Assembly (NCBI GenBank): GCA_002286855.1
Contig: NRSV01000140.1
Span: 7,019 to 32,085, forward strand
DNA from: Bipolaris cookei
Taxonomy: Eukaryota > Ascomycota > Dothideomycetes > Pleosporales > Pleosporaceae
DNA length: 25,067 nucleotides
Direction of reading: 5' to 3'
Shown: positions 8,798-19,119 of the stretch, piece after piece
Numbering within the stretch: the first letter of the stretch is position 1
Layout of the letters: each line of letters starts with the position of its first letter
Notes under the pieces: model-generated
What the model was told of the DNA's origin: nothing
The model's input: the letters and a program-made list of their open reading frames with translations, nothing else
Database searches by the model: none
Translations under genes and position numbers: made by a program

Positions 8798-10005
8798 ATG
8801 AAAGCCGTCGTTTTCAAAGGACCGGGAAAGGTGGTGATTGAAGAGAGACCTATCCCCAAGATCCAAGATGACAAGGACATAATTGTCAAGGTGGACAAGG
8901 TACTGTTATTTCAAAGCACCAGCGTGCATCGCTAACTCCCTTGCAGACGGCGTTGTGCGGGAGGTATGCTGGCACACTCTCACGATAGCACGAACTGTTT
9001 CTGACTAGGAAAATAGCGAACTGCATGTATTCAGGGGCCACCAACCATCGGGAACCGAATTTGTCATGGGCCACGAGTTCACTGGATATGTACATGAGGT
9101 AGGTGCATCGGTCAAAAACCACAAGGTCGGCGACCAGGTGGTCACGCCCTTCACAACGTCGTGTGGAGAGTGCTTCTACTGCAGCCATGGCTACTCATCG
9201 CGATGCACCAAGAGCCAACTGTTCGGGTCTGTTGGCCTTGACGGTGCTCAGGCTGAGTACGTGCGAGTCCCACTTGCCGATTCAACAGCTGTCAAAGCTC
9301 CACCAGGAATCAAAGACGAAGTCTTGGTTTTGATGGCGGATATCTTCCCTACTGGCATGTTTGCAGCAAAGAATGGATTCCAGTATTCCAGTCCGGAGGA
9401 GATCAAAGACAGTGTCGTTGTCCTCATTGGATGTGGGCCTGTTGCTCTCTGCGCGCTATGCAACATCACTGACTACAAGCCCAAGCACATTCTCGCTGTG
9501 GACTCTGTGCCCTCTCGGCTCGAGCTTGCCAGGTCGCTCGGCGCCGAGCCGTGGAATTTCCAGACGGACCGTGAAGGACTTGACAAACGCGTCAAGGAGC
9601 TTACCGAAGGCCGCGGCGCTGACATCGTGATTGAAGTCGTCGGGCTATCACCTGCTCTGCGTATGGGCTACGAACTGATCCGGCCGTGGGGCGTCATCAG
9701 TTCCGTTGGTGTCCACAATGGCGAGATTCCGTGGACTGGAAATGAAGCATACAACAAGAATGTTAGAGTTCAAATGGGCCGTTGTCCTGTAAGGAGCGTG
9801 TTTGAGGAGGCAATGGAGAGCCTCAAGAGACATCAAGATAAGCTCGGGTGAGTGTAAACCCTTTTATTGTGGGCAGCATGGCAGGTCAGCTTACACAGAC
9901 AGGTTCATGGCGGACAGGATTATGCCGCTGAGCGAGGCGGTGGAGGGCTACGACTTGTTTGACAAGATGAAGGTGCAGAAGGTTGTGTTTGAAGCCCAAA
10001 AGTAG
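8798..10005 (+). CDS. Zinc-dependent medium-chain alcohol/formaldehyde dehydrogenase-like protein
   Basis: Four exons, 8798-8899, 8947-8963 (17 nt), 9017-9847 and 9903-10005, give 350 residues. The micro-exon is needed to restore the family sequence TALCGSELHVFRGHQP. Catalytic zinc ligands are Cys38, His59 (GHE) and probably Asp148 in MADIFPTG; an Asp at the third position is typical of the glutathione-independent formaldehyde dehydrogenase branch. The structural zinc is bound by Cys89, Cys92, Cys95 and Cys103. The NAD(P)-binding Rossmann motif GCGPVA is at 178-183. The protein oxidises an alcohol or hydrated aldehyde with NAD(P)+; the substrate cannot be read from the sequence. There is no targeting peptide, so it is presumably cytosolic. 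Introns are 47, 53 and 55 bp with CTAAC/CTGAC-like branch points. Confidence 0.9.
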
Positions 10006-10721
10006 GAGGTGTAGGATTAGATGTAGTATATGTATGTGCATGTAGTATGTAGACGTGCTCCGTGGAGATCGATAGGCAGTCGCCCTTTTGAGAGCAGAAA
10101 ATACAGAAACCCGGCCAATGGGGTACTCTAGGCTTAGAAAGCGAGCGTGGCGGGCCAACGCTGTGATGCTGCATAGTGCTAGCTGCATCGCCGTGGGGAC
10201 CAGGATGGCAGCGAGGCGAGGGCTCGTGCACGCGGGGTCTATTCTGTGTTTGCGGATGGGGCGGCGCGAGGATGGTCGACGAACAGGTTGGTGCATTCAC
10301 GCCTGCATCCAATGCTCTCCCCTCGTGCTGCCCTCGTAGAACGCAATGCTGCCTGCTGTGCGAGGACGGCTGCTGCATCTCAAAAGAAGTGCAGCTGCTC
10401 CCTCTGCCTGTCTTCTCCTTGAATGCGGCAAGGCGTGCCCGTTCTCGCTAAGAGGAGCTTCAACCTGCCTGCCGCCCGAATATTGCGCTCTGCCTCCAGA
10501 CCTGTGTCCCTCCCACTCCCTCTGCTTGCCTCGCTCCGTTGTGTGTCTGTAAAACCCCCAAAACTGGCACCATCACCACATCTCTCTTCTCTCTGCTCCC
10601 TGCCCTCTCTCCCTCTCTGCCCCTCTCTGCCCCCTCAACCCACCCTGGTTCCTTTTCCATCTGTCCCGTCGGCCGTTCCGCACCGACCACCTCTCTCACC
10701 CCGCCACTTCCGTAGTCGCTT

Positions 10722-10797
10722 GTGAGTACATACAGCTGCTCCCATGTCCACTTCCACACACGATCCCAAACACAACCACTGACACTCGATCCCCCAG
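10722..10797 (+). other. Candidate 5' UTR intron of the KH gene
   Basis: The donor is GTGAGT, there is a CACTGAC branch-like site about 20 bases before the end, and the acceptor is CCCCCAG. It is inferred from signals only; no transcript was available. Confidence 0.45.
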
Positions 10798-10889
10798 CCT
10801 GACCTCCCTTCTCCCCGTCCCTCTCCCCCTATCTCCTCTCCTCTCCTCTCACGTCCTACCGCCGTCCTTGCGACTTACCCTCTTCGCCT

Positions 10890-10952
10890 GTGAGTGTTGC
10901 GACGTTGCGCCAGTCGCGAAACTGCGTCACTAAACTGCGTCACTGACGACAG
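10890..10952 (+). other. Second candidate 5' UTR intron of the KH gene
   Basis: The donor is GTGAGT, with CACTAAAC and CACTGAC branch-like sites and the acceptor GACAG. It ends 32 bases before the start codon. It is inferred from signals only. Confidence 0.45.
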
Positions 10953-10984
10953 CACCAGCACTTTCTCCCGGCCATCCCGCAAAC

Positions 10985-12147
10985 ATGTCCACCGAAGAGC
11001 CTCAGCCCGGTCCCGGCCAAGACGCCACCCGTGTTGCCGATCAACTTGACCGCCTTAACGTGGACGGTGAGGGTGAAGTGGTCCCACGCACCGAAGAGGA
11101 GTATGCCGAGGCGCAGCTCACCTTGCGAGCCATTGTTTCGTCCAAGGAAGCCGGTGTCATCATAGGCAAGGCTGGCAAGAACGTCGCCGACCTACGCGAT
11201 GAGACTGGTGTCCGCGCCGGTGTCAGCAAGGTAGTCCAAGGTGTCCACGACCGCGTCCTCTCCGTTACGGGCAGTCTCTCTGGCATATCAAAGGCATATG
11301 GTTTGGCTGCCAAGGGCCTCCTTGAGGGCGCACCCGCCATGGGCATGGGCGGCGTTATTCGCACTGACGGCACTCATCGTACGTACAAATGCTGTGCTCT
11401 CGCACCAAGGTAACGGTGCATGAAAATGCCAAGCTAACTTTTTCAGCTATCCGCCTCCTCATCTCGCACAACCAGATGGGAACCATCATTGGTCGTCAGG
11501 GTCTAAAGATCAAGCAGATCCAAGATGCCTCTGGTGTCCGCATGGTTGCCCAGAAAGAGATGCTCCCCCAGTCGACCGAGCGCATTGTCGAGGTCCAAGG
11601 ATCTCCTGCCGGCATCGAGAAGGCTGTGTGGGAAATCGGCAAGTGTCTCATTGATGACCACGAGCGTGGCTATGGTACGGTCCTCTACAATCCTGCTGCT
11701 AAGGTCCAGCCCGGCGTGGGTCCCGGTCCCGCGGCGAATGGTGGCAGCGCACCCGCCGGTGGTATGGGCGGGCGCTCGTACAACCGCACTGGCCACGGCG
11801 CTGACTTTAGTGACTCGCCGCCTGCCTTTTCTCGACGGTCCGGTTCGGATGCTGCCAACAGACCACCGCCCCCTACACACACAGAAGACGGTGAGGAGAT
11901 GCAGACGCAGAACATTAGCATTCCATCCGACATGGTTGGTTGCATCATTGGGCGCGGTGGCAGCAAGATCAGCGAGATTCGAAAGACTTCGAATGCTCGC
12001 ATCTCCATTGCCAAGGCTCCCCACGATGACACTGGCGAGCGCATGTTCACCATCACTGGCAGTGCCAGTGCTAACGAGAAGGCCTTGTATCTCCTATATG
12101 AGAACCTCGAGGCTGAAAAGATGCGCCGCAGTCAGGCGCAAGAGTAG
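10985..12147 (+). CDS. Three-KH-domain RNA-binding protein (PCBP/Rnc1/Pbp2-like)
   Basis: Two exons, 10985-11378 and 11447-12147, encode 364 residues. The 68-bp intron has a GTACGT donor, a GCTAAC branch point and a TTTCAG acceptor. Three type-I KH domains are visible from their GxxG loops: GKAG at 61-64, GRQG at 147-150 and GRGG at 300-303. A Gly/Pro-rich linker of about 70 residues separates KH2 from KH3. This is the arrangement of poly(rC)-binding proteins, yeast Pbp2/Hek2 and fission yeast Rnc1, which bind single-stranded C/U-rich RNA and control mRNA stability, localisation or telomere silencing. Which of these paralogues it corresponds to cannot be settled by eye. The CT-rich leader with likely introns fits a well-expressed, regulated mRNA. 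Confidence 0.92.
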
Positions 12148-13424
12148 ATGGCTACGCTAGCACATCCCTCCACATTGGACACGATTGTGGGTGGTGCTGC
12201 CTCCATGCCACCCATTGAAACGGGCGAGTTTACTGGGAGGCCATGCAGCCGCTACATGATAACGCTGGCCCTTCACGTCGACAGCTATCTGTACTCGTCA
12301 TTCCCTAATGAAGGCCCACCGACATAACATCCAAAAGCATGAGCTTGATCAGTTTCTTACTTGCTGTTAAATGATGGATACCAAGGATTGTTTGGGGGCA
12401 TTGTTTTAACTTTTTTTTATTGTCGAGAGAGAGAGAGAGATCGATATCCAAGTGCACGCTGAGCGGTTGACGAATGTCATGACGTTATGGCCTTTGATAT
12501 CCGGATCGCGCATGTGCTCATGGGTAGCAGCGCTAGTATCCATCTTGTGGTTTTTCTGGCGAAGAAGAGCTGGGGCAGATATGAGTTTGGACTCATCACC
12601 TCGAGCTCTATGGCGGCACTCCAATGTACTTTCCCTAATCGCTCCCTCACCATCATCCCCCTGCTACACCCCGTCACTCCTACCGATACCTCCTAGATAC
12701 AATCAATCAATATATTATGTCGGCATATGCAGTTTTCTTGTCGTGGTCAAGGGGCGGTGATTACAAGCATAGATGGAGGAGATGAGCTGGCCTTTGCAGA
12801 GGCACGGCGAGGCTGCGAACGGCTGGACCCTCGCTGGTCGACTAGCGCATGTACGTCATGGTCTCACGCTTTGACACGAAGCACAGGACGCAAGTGCCGT
12901 TGGCCCCCCTCGCTAACAGCTCAACCAGCGTCGGACCAATGCGGGTGGTGTACAAGCATCCAACACATCGACACCCTCGAGACTGCTGACCATGGCGAGT
13001 TACCGACTGGAGGAGTGTTGCTGGAGGCGCGGCAGCCCTTTGATGCGGTGAGGTTCGGCAGCGGAGCTCGCTTATCCTGCTGTGCTTGCCAGGTTTGGTA
13101 GTGCCAGGGATCGCCCAGAATGCCGGAGATTGGTAGACTAGAGAGCACCGCACAGCTTTGACGCCCGACCGATTTCCGAGGCTGGGATGGCAGTTGTCTT
13201 TTCATGAGCTATGCTGTTCTAGGAAGGGGTACATAGTGGTTAAAGATGATTCTTCTTGACCGCACATTCCCTCTTTTCCTTCTCCGTCTCTGCACCTCGA
13301 CAGACTTTTTTATCCGTCACTCAAACTGCACCAAACCAGCCATATCAGTCACCTCAGCACTACACGACCATCTGGACTAGAGACACCGCTCAAGAACATC
13401 ATACCACCGGCACATTCTGACAGG
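12148..13424. other. Gene-free stretch with a GA microsatellite
   Basis: The first 300 bases are probably the KH gene's 3' UTR. A (GA)8 tract lies at 12425-12440. Several ORFs of 60-124 codons occur on both strands, but their composition is not protein-like and none shows a domain. The last 150 bases are CT-rich and probably form the leader of the next gene. Confidence 0.5.
12425..12440 (+). repeat. (GA)8 microsatellite
   Basis: Eight GA dinucleotides lie just after a T-rich tract, near the likely 3' end of the KH transcript. Confidence 0.85.
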
Positions 13425-14096
13425 ATGGCGCCCGTTCAGACACAAACCATGACATCCCACCAATTCGACAACCCAGTCACAGTCATCCGAGCCTCTGGAC
13501 GGATATCCAAACCACCAGCGCGCTCAACGCGCACACAAAACAAGGCGCTTCTGTCACATTCGCCACAGATTCCCACGGCACACCCAGACATTAACATCAC
13601 ATTACTCCGCAACAAGCTGCTCCTGCAATGCCGGAGATACCTACCCTCTGACCTCCTTCATGAAGCACTGGCAGACGGTATCTACTCCCGCGCCACGCAC
13701 TGGATCACGCCGTGCTCGAGCGCGGCATCCAAATTTGGCAAGCGGAAGAGATACTACGTGCTTGACTCGTCGACATTCACGTTCCAGTCTCTTGGCAGCG
13801 CATGGGAAGCGCGGATCCTGTCGGGTGGCAGCCAGCCCATTGACGCCGGCAACGGGGTCATCATCTTTGTTAAGGAGAGAAAGGAGTGGGACGCCTTTAT
13901 GGCGGGGTACAGAAGGCAGGGCAAGCGAGCGGGGCAACTGATGAAGCTCAAGCAAAAAGACACAGAAAGAGGGTGGCGAGACGCGTGGAAGCGAAAGTGC
14001 GGGATGGAAGAGGGCGGGGGGAAGGAAGTGAATGCCGGGCCCATGTGGGTGCTAGTCAAGAGCGCTGTTGCGAAGATTGTCAAAGGCGAGGCCTGA
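13425..14096 (+). CDS. Hypothetical protein, 223 residues
   Basis: A single open frame runs from ATG 13425 to TGA 14096, preceded by a CT-rich leader as in neighbouring genes. I do not recognise the family. The first 50 residues are polar and Ser/Thr/Pro-rich. Residues 55-155 look folded, with alternating hydrophobic stretches (NITLLRNKLLLQCRRYL, YYVLDSSTFTFQSLGSAWEARIL, GNGVIIFVKERKEWDAFM). A basic helix (about 165-200, RRQGKRAGQLMKLKQKDTERGWRDAWKRK) follows, and the end is MWVLVKSAVAKIVKG. There is no signal peptide, membrane segment or cysteine cluster. The basic stretch could be a nuclear localisation or nucleic-acid-binding surface; this is inference. Confidence 0.7.
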   Translation: MAPVQTQTMTSHQFDNPVTVIRASGRISKPPARSTRTQNKALLSHSPQIPTAHPDINITLLRNKLLLQCRRYLPSDLLHEALADGIYSRATHWITPCSSAASKFGKRKRYYVLDSSTFTFQSLGSAWEARILSGGSQPIDAGNGVIIFVKERKEWDAFMAGYRRQGKRAGQLMKLKQKDTERGWRDAWKRKCGMEEGGGKEVNAGPMWVLVKSAVAKIVKGEA

Positions 14097-14953
14097 GACA
14101 AGCAACGGGAGCGGAAGGAGTTGAACCTCAAGTGCGGCTTTAGGGCAGAATGAGGCGGAGAGGGCGAGGTGGGGACGGAGAGCGGTTAGCATCAGCAGGC
14201 CGAAAGCAGAGGGCTAGGCCTGGGCGTTTTTCTCTTTGCATCATTTTTTAGCGAGCATTTTTAGACACGACCATTTACGATGGCTGGGGGCGGTAAGCGC
14301 GTTCCTCAGCGCAACACCAGTAGCGGACATACATACACACATACATACATACATACATAGAAATACACGTATACTTAATGGAAACCTGGGACAGAACAGA
14401 ATCGCAGCACGGCTTTGCCCGCATTGTTTCACCCTCCCTTGTCTCGCTCTCGGCGCTTTTTTTTCTCATGTGCCCATCTGCGCTCGTCCCCCTCCCCTCC
14501 CTTCCTCCCCCCGCCCTGAGCTTCAGACGTCCGCCCCACAGGAAACAAGGGCGGGTGGCTACGCTAATCGCCCACTGGTTCCGAAACGCTAGCTTCCGAA
14601 TTCCGATCCCGGAAAGAGGCTCAAACGTGGCTCGTGCCGCTCAGATTAGCGTTCTCCGTCTTAGCTCCGGCGCGCCGCACTTGAAGCCACGGTTGTCAAG
14701 GCAGAAAGGAGGGCCAAAGGGAAGAAAACAGGGACTAAAGCCAGGTGTTCACTCTGCTTGGTGGCTTTTTCATTTATTATCGACATCACCCGGTAGTTTT
14801 GACTCTGCGCATTCTCATTCTGTTTTATCAGGTGTTGGTTTCGTTTTCTGAGCGCTCGTCGCCTGCGCCTGTCCACTCCTTTTATCCCCTCCAACCTTTC
14901 GATTCCAACACTCGTCGACGCAGGGGACTCGCGAACAAACGCATTACAAAAAG
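14097..14953. other. Gene-free stretch with a CATA microsatellite
   Basis: This is the 3' flank of the hypothetical gene and the promoter/leader side of the HUT1-like gene. A CATA tract lies at 14328-14359, and CT-rich sequence follows (about 14420-14520). Nothing else recognisable was found. Confidence 0.5.
14328..14359 (+). repeat. (CATA)n microsatellite
   Basis: Tandem CATA tetranucleotides with one CACA interruption. The tract is a likely length-polymorphic site. Confidence 0.85.
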
Positions 14954-16257
14954 ATGGCACAGGCAGTGCGCCGCAAGGCCAATGAGACCAATGGCCATGC
15001 GCACCACCGTCTAGACGATGCGGTGCACTCGATTGAGCAGAAGCTAGAAGAGCAGGCGGAGCTGCATGCGCGAAACCCCCAGGAACAGAAGGAAGCAGGG
15101 CTGTTCCAGCTCGTCATTTGCGTCGCTGGTATCTACGGAAGTTTGTAAGTACCGCAGCACACATGTGTATGTGTATGTAACGCGACAAAGAAATATCGCT
15201 GACAAGCAACGCCAGCATGACATGGGCCTGGATCCAAGAGCGTCTAACAACCACCACCCACGGCCCCTCCAACGAGCGCTTCACTTACTCCATCTTCCTC
15301 AACACCATCCAATCCGCCTTCGCCGCCATAACCGGTCTCATCTATCTCTTTGTCTCCGCGAAAAAAGATCCGAAAACAGGCATCCGCACCGTTCTCCCCA
15401 TCTTCCCTTCCCGTAGCATTCTCCTCCCGCTGCTAGGCATCGCGCTGACGTCCTCGCTTGCCTCGCCGTTCGGCTACGCAAGCCTCAAGCACATTGACTA
15501 CGTTACGTTTATCCTCGCCAAAAGCTGTAAATTGCTGCCCGTCATGTTCCTCCACATCTCTCTCTTTCAAAAACGATATCCCCTGTATAAATACGCAGTC
15601 ATTGGTTTCGTAACCCTCGGTGTCGCGGTCTTTACGCTGTACAGCCCCTCGACCGCGAAAAAAGCGGCGAAGAAAAGCGGGGCGGTGAACGCGGATGCAT
15701 CGCAAACGGTCGGATTGGTTCTGCTAGGCGTGAACTTACTATTCGATGGCCTGACGAATACGGTGCAAGATCATATTTTCACGTCGTTCAAGGGCTTCAC
15801 TGGCCCACAGATGATGTGTGCGCAGAATATCATGTCGACGGCGCTTACCGTTTCATACCTCTTGATCACGCCTCTACTCGCTTCTACGCCGCTGGCTTCG
15901 TCGCTCGGTCTGGCGACGTCGGAACTCAGCGATGCGCTAGGGTTCATTACAAAGTACCCGGCTGTTGGCGCCGATGTGCTCATGTTTTCGGCGTGTGGTG
16001 GGATTGGTCAGGTTTTCATCTTTCATACGCTTGCGCATTTTAGTAGCTTGTTGCTTGTTACCGTTACGGTTACGCGCAAGATGCTGACGATGGTGTGGAG
16101 CGTGTGGTGGTTTGGGCATGAGATTACGAGTATGCAGTGGGTGGGTGTTGGACTGGTGTTTGGCGGGATTGGCGCCGAGGCGGCGATGGGGAGAAGGGAG
16201 AAGGCGAGGAAGGCTGCTGCGAAGAAGGCTGAGTTGGAGGCCGCGAAGAAGAGGTAG
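14954..16257 (+). CDS. hut1: HUT1-like UDP-galactose/nucleotide-sugar transporter (SLC35B1 family)
   Basis: Two exons, 14954-15144 and 15216-16257, encode 410 residues. The 71-bp intron has a GTAAGT donor, a GCTGAC branch point and a GCCAG acceptor. After a polar head of about 45 residues, about ten hydrophobic segments follow. Family signatures are GIYGSFMTWAWIQERLTTT, LASPFGYASLKHIDYVTFIL, KSCKLLPVMFLH, NLLFDGLTNTVQDH and the closing TVTVTRKMLTMVWSVWWFGH. HUT1/SLC35B1 proteins sit in the ER membrane; they are linked to UDP-galactose or ATP/ADP exchange across it and support ER folding. The Lys/Arg-rich C-terminus (ending AAKKR) fits ER retention, though it is not a textbook KKxx. The gene is convergent with the acyl-CoA synthetase gene, 180 bp apart. 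Confidence 0.93.
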
Positions 16258-16437
16258 ATGGGTTTTGGATTTTGGGGGTTGAAGATATTGGCATCTTACT
16301 TTTTTTTCTGTAAATTTCACACACTGCCGTTCTTCGCTCTGGGACTTTTGAAGTAGGGGAGCATGTATACCATAGATAAGAGTAGACCACGTAGAAGTCA
16401 CATCTTTAAAAAAAAAACCCTCATTTTCTCTAGCTAC

Positions 16438-18283
16438 TTACTCTACCACCCCCTTCCTCGCCCACTCCCTAAGCACATTCTTCTGAATCTTTCCCGTACT
16501 CGTCTTGGGCAACTCCCTCACAACCACCACCTCCCTGGGTACCATAAACCGACTAATATGGCTGTTCTCCTTCGCCCACTGAATCACCTCCGCACCCAGC
16601 GTCTCGCTATTCGACCCATCTTTCGTCGTGACAAATGCCTTGGGCCGCTCGCCCCAGTGGGAATCGGGCACGGCGCAGACGCCGACTTCGAGGATGGCAG
16701 GGTGCGTCGAGAGCATTGCTTCGAGGGCGACGGAGGAGATGTTCTCGCCGCCTAGAACATTGGTGTTAGATTCAATTGAAGACCTTGGAAGGGGGGGGAG
16801 AGAGAGAGAGAGGGTGAAAGGGGAAAGATGTACCACTGATAATAATATCCTTTGCTCGATCCAGAATCTGGATTGCGCCGTCGGGATGCCAGACTGCTAG
16901 ATCACCCGTGTGCAACCATCCTCCCTCCCACAACTTCTTTGTTGCCTCGGCGTCTTTATAGTACCCCTTTGCGCAAATGTTACCTTCGAATATGATTTCG
17001 CCAATCTCCTTGCCGTTCTTCTCTACATTCGTCAGGACACCTGCGGGCTGTTCGGGCTTGATGACGCGAAGGGCTTTGGCCACAACGAAGCCATGACCCT
17101 GGCGTGCCATGCGGCTGTATTTCTCTTTATCGGGCAGCGTATCCCATTCAGGCACGTGGTAGCCTTTTGTTATGGGCCCGTAGGTTTCAGTTAAGCCGTA
17201 GACGTGGACGGGATGAAGGTTCAGATTTGACATTTGCTCAAAGAGCCATGCTGAGGGCGGGGATGCCGCTACGGTGACTCGGACGGGTTGGGGTAGGCGT
17301 TCGGCTTCCTTGGCTGCGCAGAGCAGTGTGTTGACGGTTGGTGCTGCGTTAAAGTGCGTTATGCCTTCTTCCTTGAGCAGGCGCCAGATTTCCGGGTAGT
17401 CGATCTTTCGAAGGCAGTAATGTGTGCCTCGGACAGCGGTGACGGACCAGGGAAATGTCCAGCCTGTGGCGTGGAACATAGGCAGTGTCCAGAGATACTT
17501 CGCGCGGCCTGAATGGTAGTTGAGCCCGGATTCAATAATATTGCCTATGGCAGCGAGATAGACACCGCGGTGTGTATATTCAACACCCTTTGGCCTGGCC
17601 GTGGTCCCACTCGTGTATGCAAGCGCAATAACATTTTCCTCGTTCTTCGCATGCGACTCTAGGTTCTCCCATCCTTTACTGTCCTGTTCCATGTCATACT
17701 TCAGTCCCTCCAGCACCGCGTCGTCAAAAGGACCCGAGAGCTCGCCTTCGGTAGCATCCGTGTCTGTATCGACTAGGATTGGTACATCCGGGTTTGCCTT
17801 TTTGTAATCGTCTAACAAGCTCACGAATTCCGCATCTGCGATAATCATGTCTACATCCGAATGTTGAAAAATGTAGCTAATGTCATCGGGTTTGAGCCGA
17901 TAATTGATAGCTACGTTTACAGCTCCCGCAGCCGCAATTCCAAATATGCTCTCCAGGAACGCCGGCGTATTGGTCGCCAGTATACCCACTCTCTTATACC
18001 CATGTTTTCTCAAGTAGTATGCCAGTCCTCGCGCGCGATCCGCAGCTTCGGCATAAGAACGCCGCAGGATCTGGTTGTTGGCAGTTTTGTGATATATTGC
18101 CACGGCATCAGGCTCAATCTGTGCGGCGCGCCAGAGAAACCATGTCGGACTGAGCGTGTGGAAGTTGTGTCTATGGTGGTATTCGTGGCTATCGCCGGGT
18201 TGTATGGGCGGCGGACCGGGTACGGGGTTTGTAGAGGTGAAGTGCGATGCAAGCTGCTTGAGACGGTCTTTGGCGCCTTCCAT
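16438..18283 (-). CDS. AMP-binding acyl-CoA synthetase (medium-chain fatty-acid-CoA ligase type)
   Basis: Two exons, 18283-16834 and 16751-16438, encode 587 residues. The 82-bp intron (GTACAT donor, TTCTAG acceptor, CT-rich body) splits the conserved motif DIIISGGENISS and splicing restores it. The P-loop YTSGTTARPKG is at 223-233, YGLTETYGP at 362-370 and HTGDLA at 458-463. The catalytic lysine lies in LPKTSTGKIQK near the C-terminus. The enzyme makes an acyl-adenylate from ATP and a carboxylic acid, then the CoA thioester. The chain-length or aromatic-acid preference cannot be read with confidence. The C-terminus GVVE is not a peroxisomal PTS1 signal and no mitochondrial presequence is evident, so it is probably cytosolic. 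No polyketide or peptide synthase lies nearby. Confidence 0.93.
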
Positions 18284-19119
18284 GGTGTATGTCTTGTGTC
18301 AAACAGCAATTGGGATGAAACAAGCTTTTATACATACACGAGCTCCAGGGGCGATCTACAAGCTTGGCTAAGCTGAGCTGAGCTATAGACGCGTGAATGC
18401 GGAGTAAGTCCGCTGTGGGTTCAAGTGCGAGAGATGTCCGAACTCCTACGCGCCAGGGTACTGGAAGGCTGTGATATCAATCTCAATAACATTTGAAGGG
18501 GCACGGACAGCAAAAAGCAACGTTTAGATAGATCACAACAAAATCCCCCAAAAGACGCGTTCAAGCAGCGCTGGGCGGGTTGACAGGCTGAGTCGTTACT
18601 TACAACGCTGGATTGGGGAAATCTGGGGAAGGGATCCGATGCGGGACGACGTCAGGGCCGAGGTTAAGCGCTAGCTGGCCTGCCATCTTGGCCATTGGCC
18701 ATCCGGCCATCCTTCCGACCGCGGCGGTTCCGCGTGCACATTGCCTGGTTTGCCTGAGTAAGATAACGATATGAATTGCACTATTGGTCTGGTCAAATGC
18801 ATTGTCAAAGGGGACCGAATTGGATTAACAACATAACCGCCAGTCTATTGCGAACGCTCAACGCCATCAACATGCTTTACATCAGCTGTGATTTTTCATT
18901 TCGTATTGCTTCTAGCCGGAAGAGTACCTGAAGACACAGCAGACCGACCGCAAAGAGACCCATGAACACGTAAGCACTCTGGTATTGATGTGCTCTTTTA
19001 GCCTGGACACCATTTCGAATGGTTGGAGTATAGTAGAGGAAAGAAACATCCCATGAGCCAAATGCAATCCACGCCGAACCACATCACCGAAACCGACACT
19101 GGTCATCAACTGCCGTTTT
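18284..19119. other. Intergenic region, promoter of the acyl-CoA synthetase gene
   Basis: This is upstream of the acyl-CoA synthetase gene and downstream of the ribosomal protein gene. Three GGCCAT motifs stand close together at 18690-18710. No coding or RNA gene was recognised; the long minus-strand frame starting near 19799 is a shadow of the ribosomal gene. Confidence 0.5.

Larger units (their letters stand above)
10006..10984. other. Intergenic region and long CT-rich leader of the KH gene
   Basis: The first half shows nothing recognisable. From about 10500 the plus strand is strongly pyrimidine-rich, as in leaders of highly expressed filamentous-fungus genes. Two candidate 5' UTR introns are visible at 10722-10797 and 10890-10952. 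Confidence 0.55.

Noticed and set aside
12727..13205. Open frames on both strands between the KH gene and the hypothetical gene
   Set aside because: No protein-like patterning, no domain and no splice pattern linking them to neighbours.
8798..18283. Secondary-metabolite cluster (dehydrogenase, transporter, acyl-CoA synthetase close together)
   Set aside because: No backbone synthase or pathway regulator is present, the transporter is an ER nucleotide-sugar carrier and the other genes are housekeeping genes.
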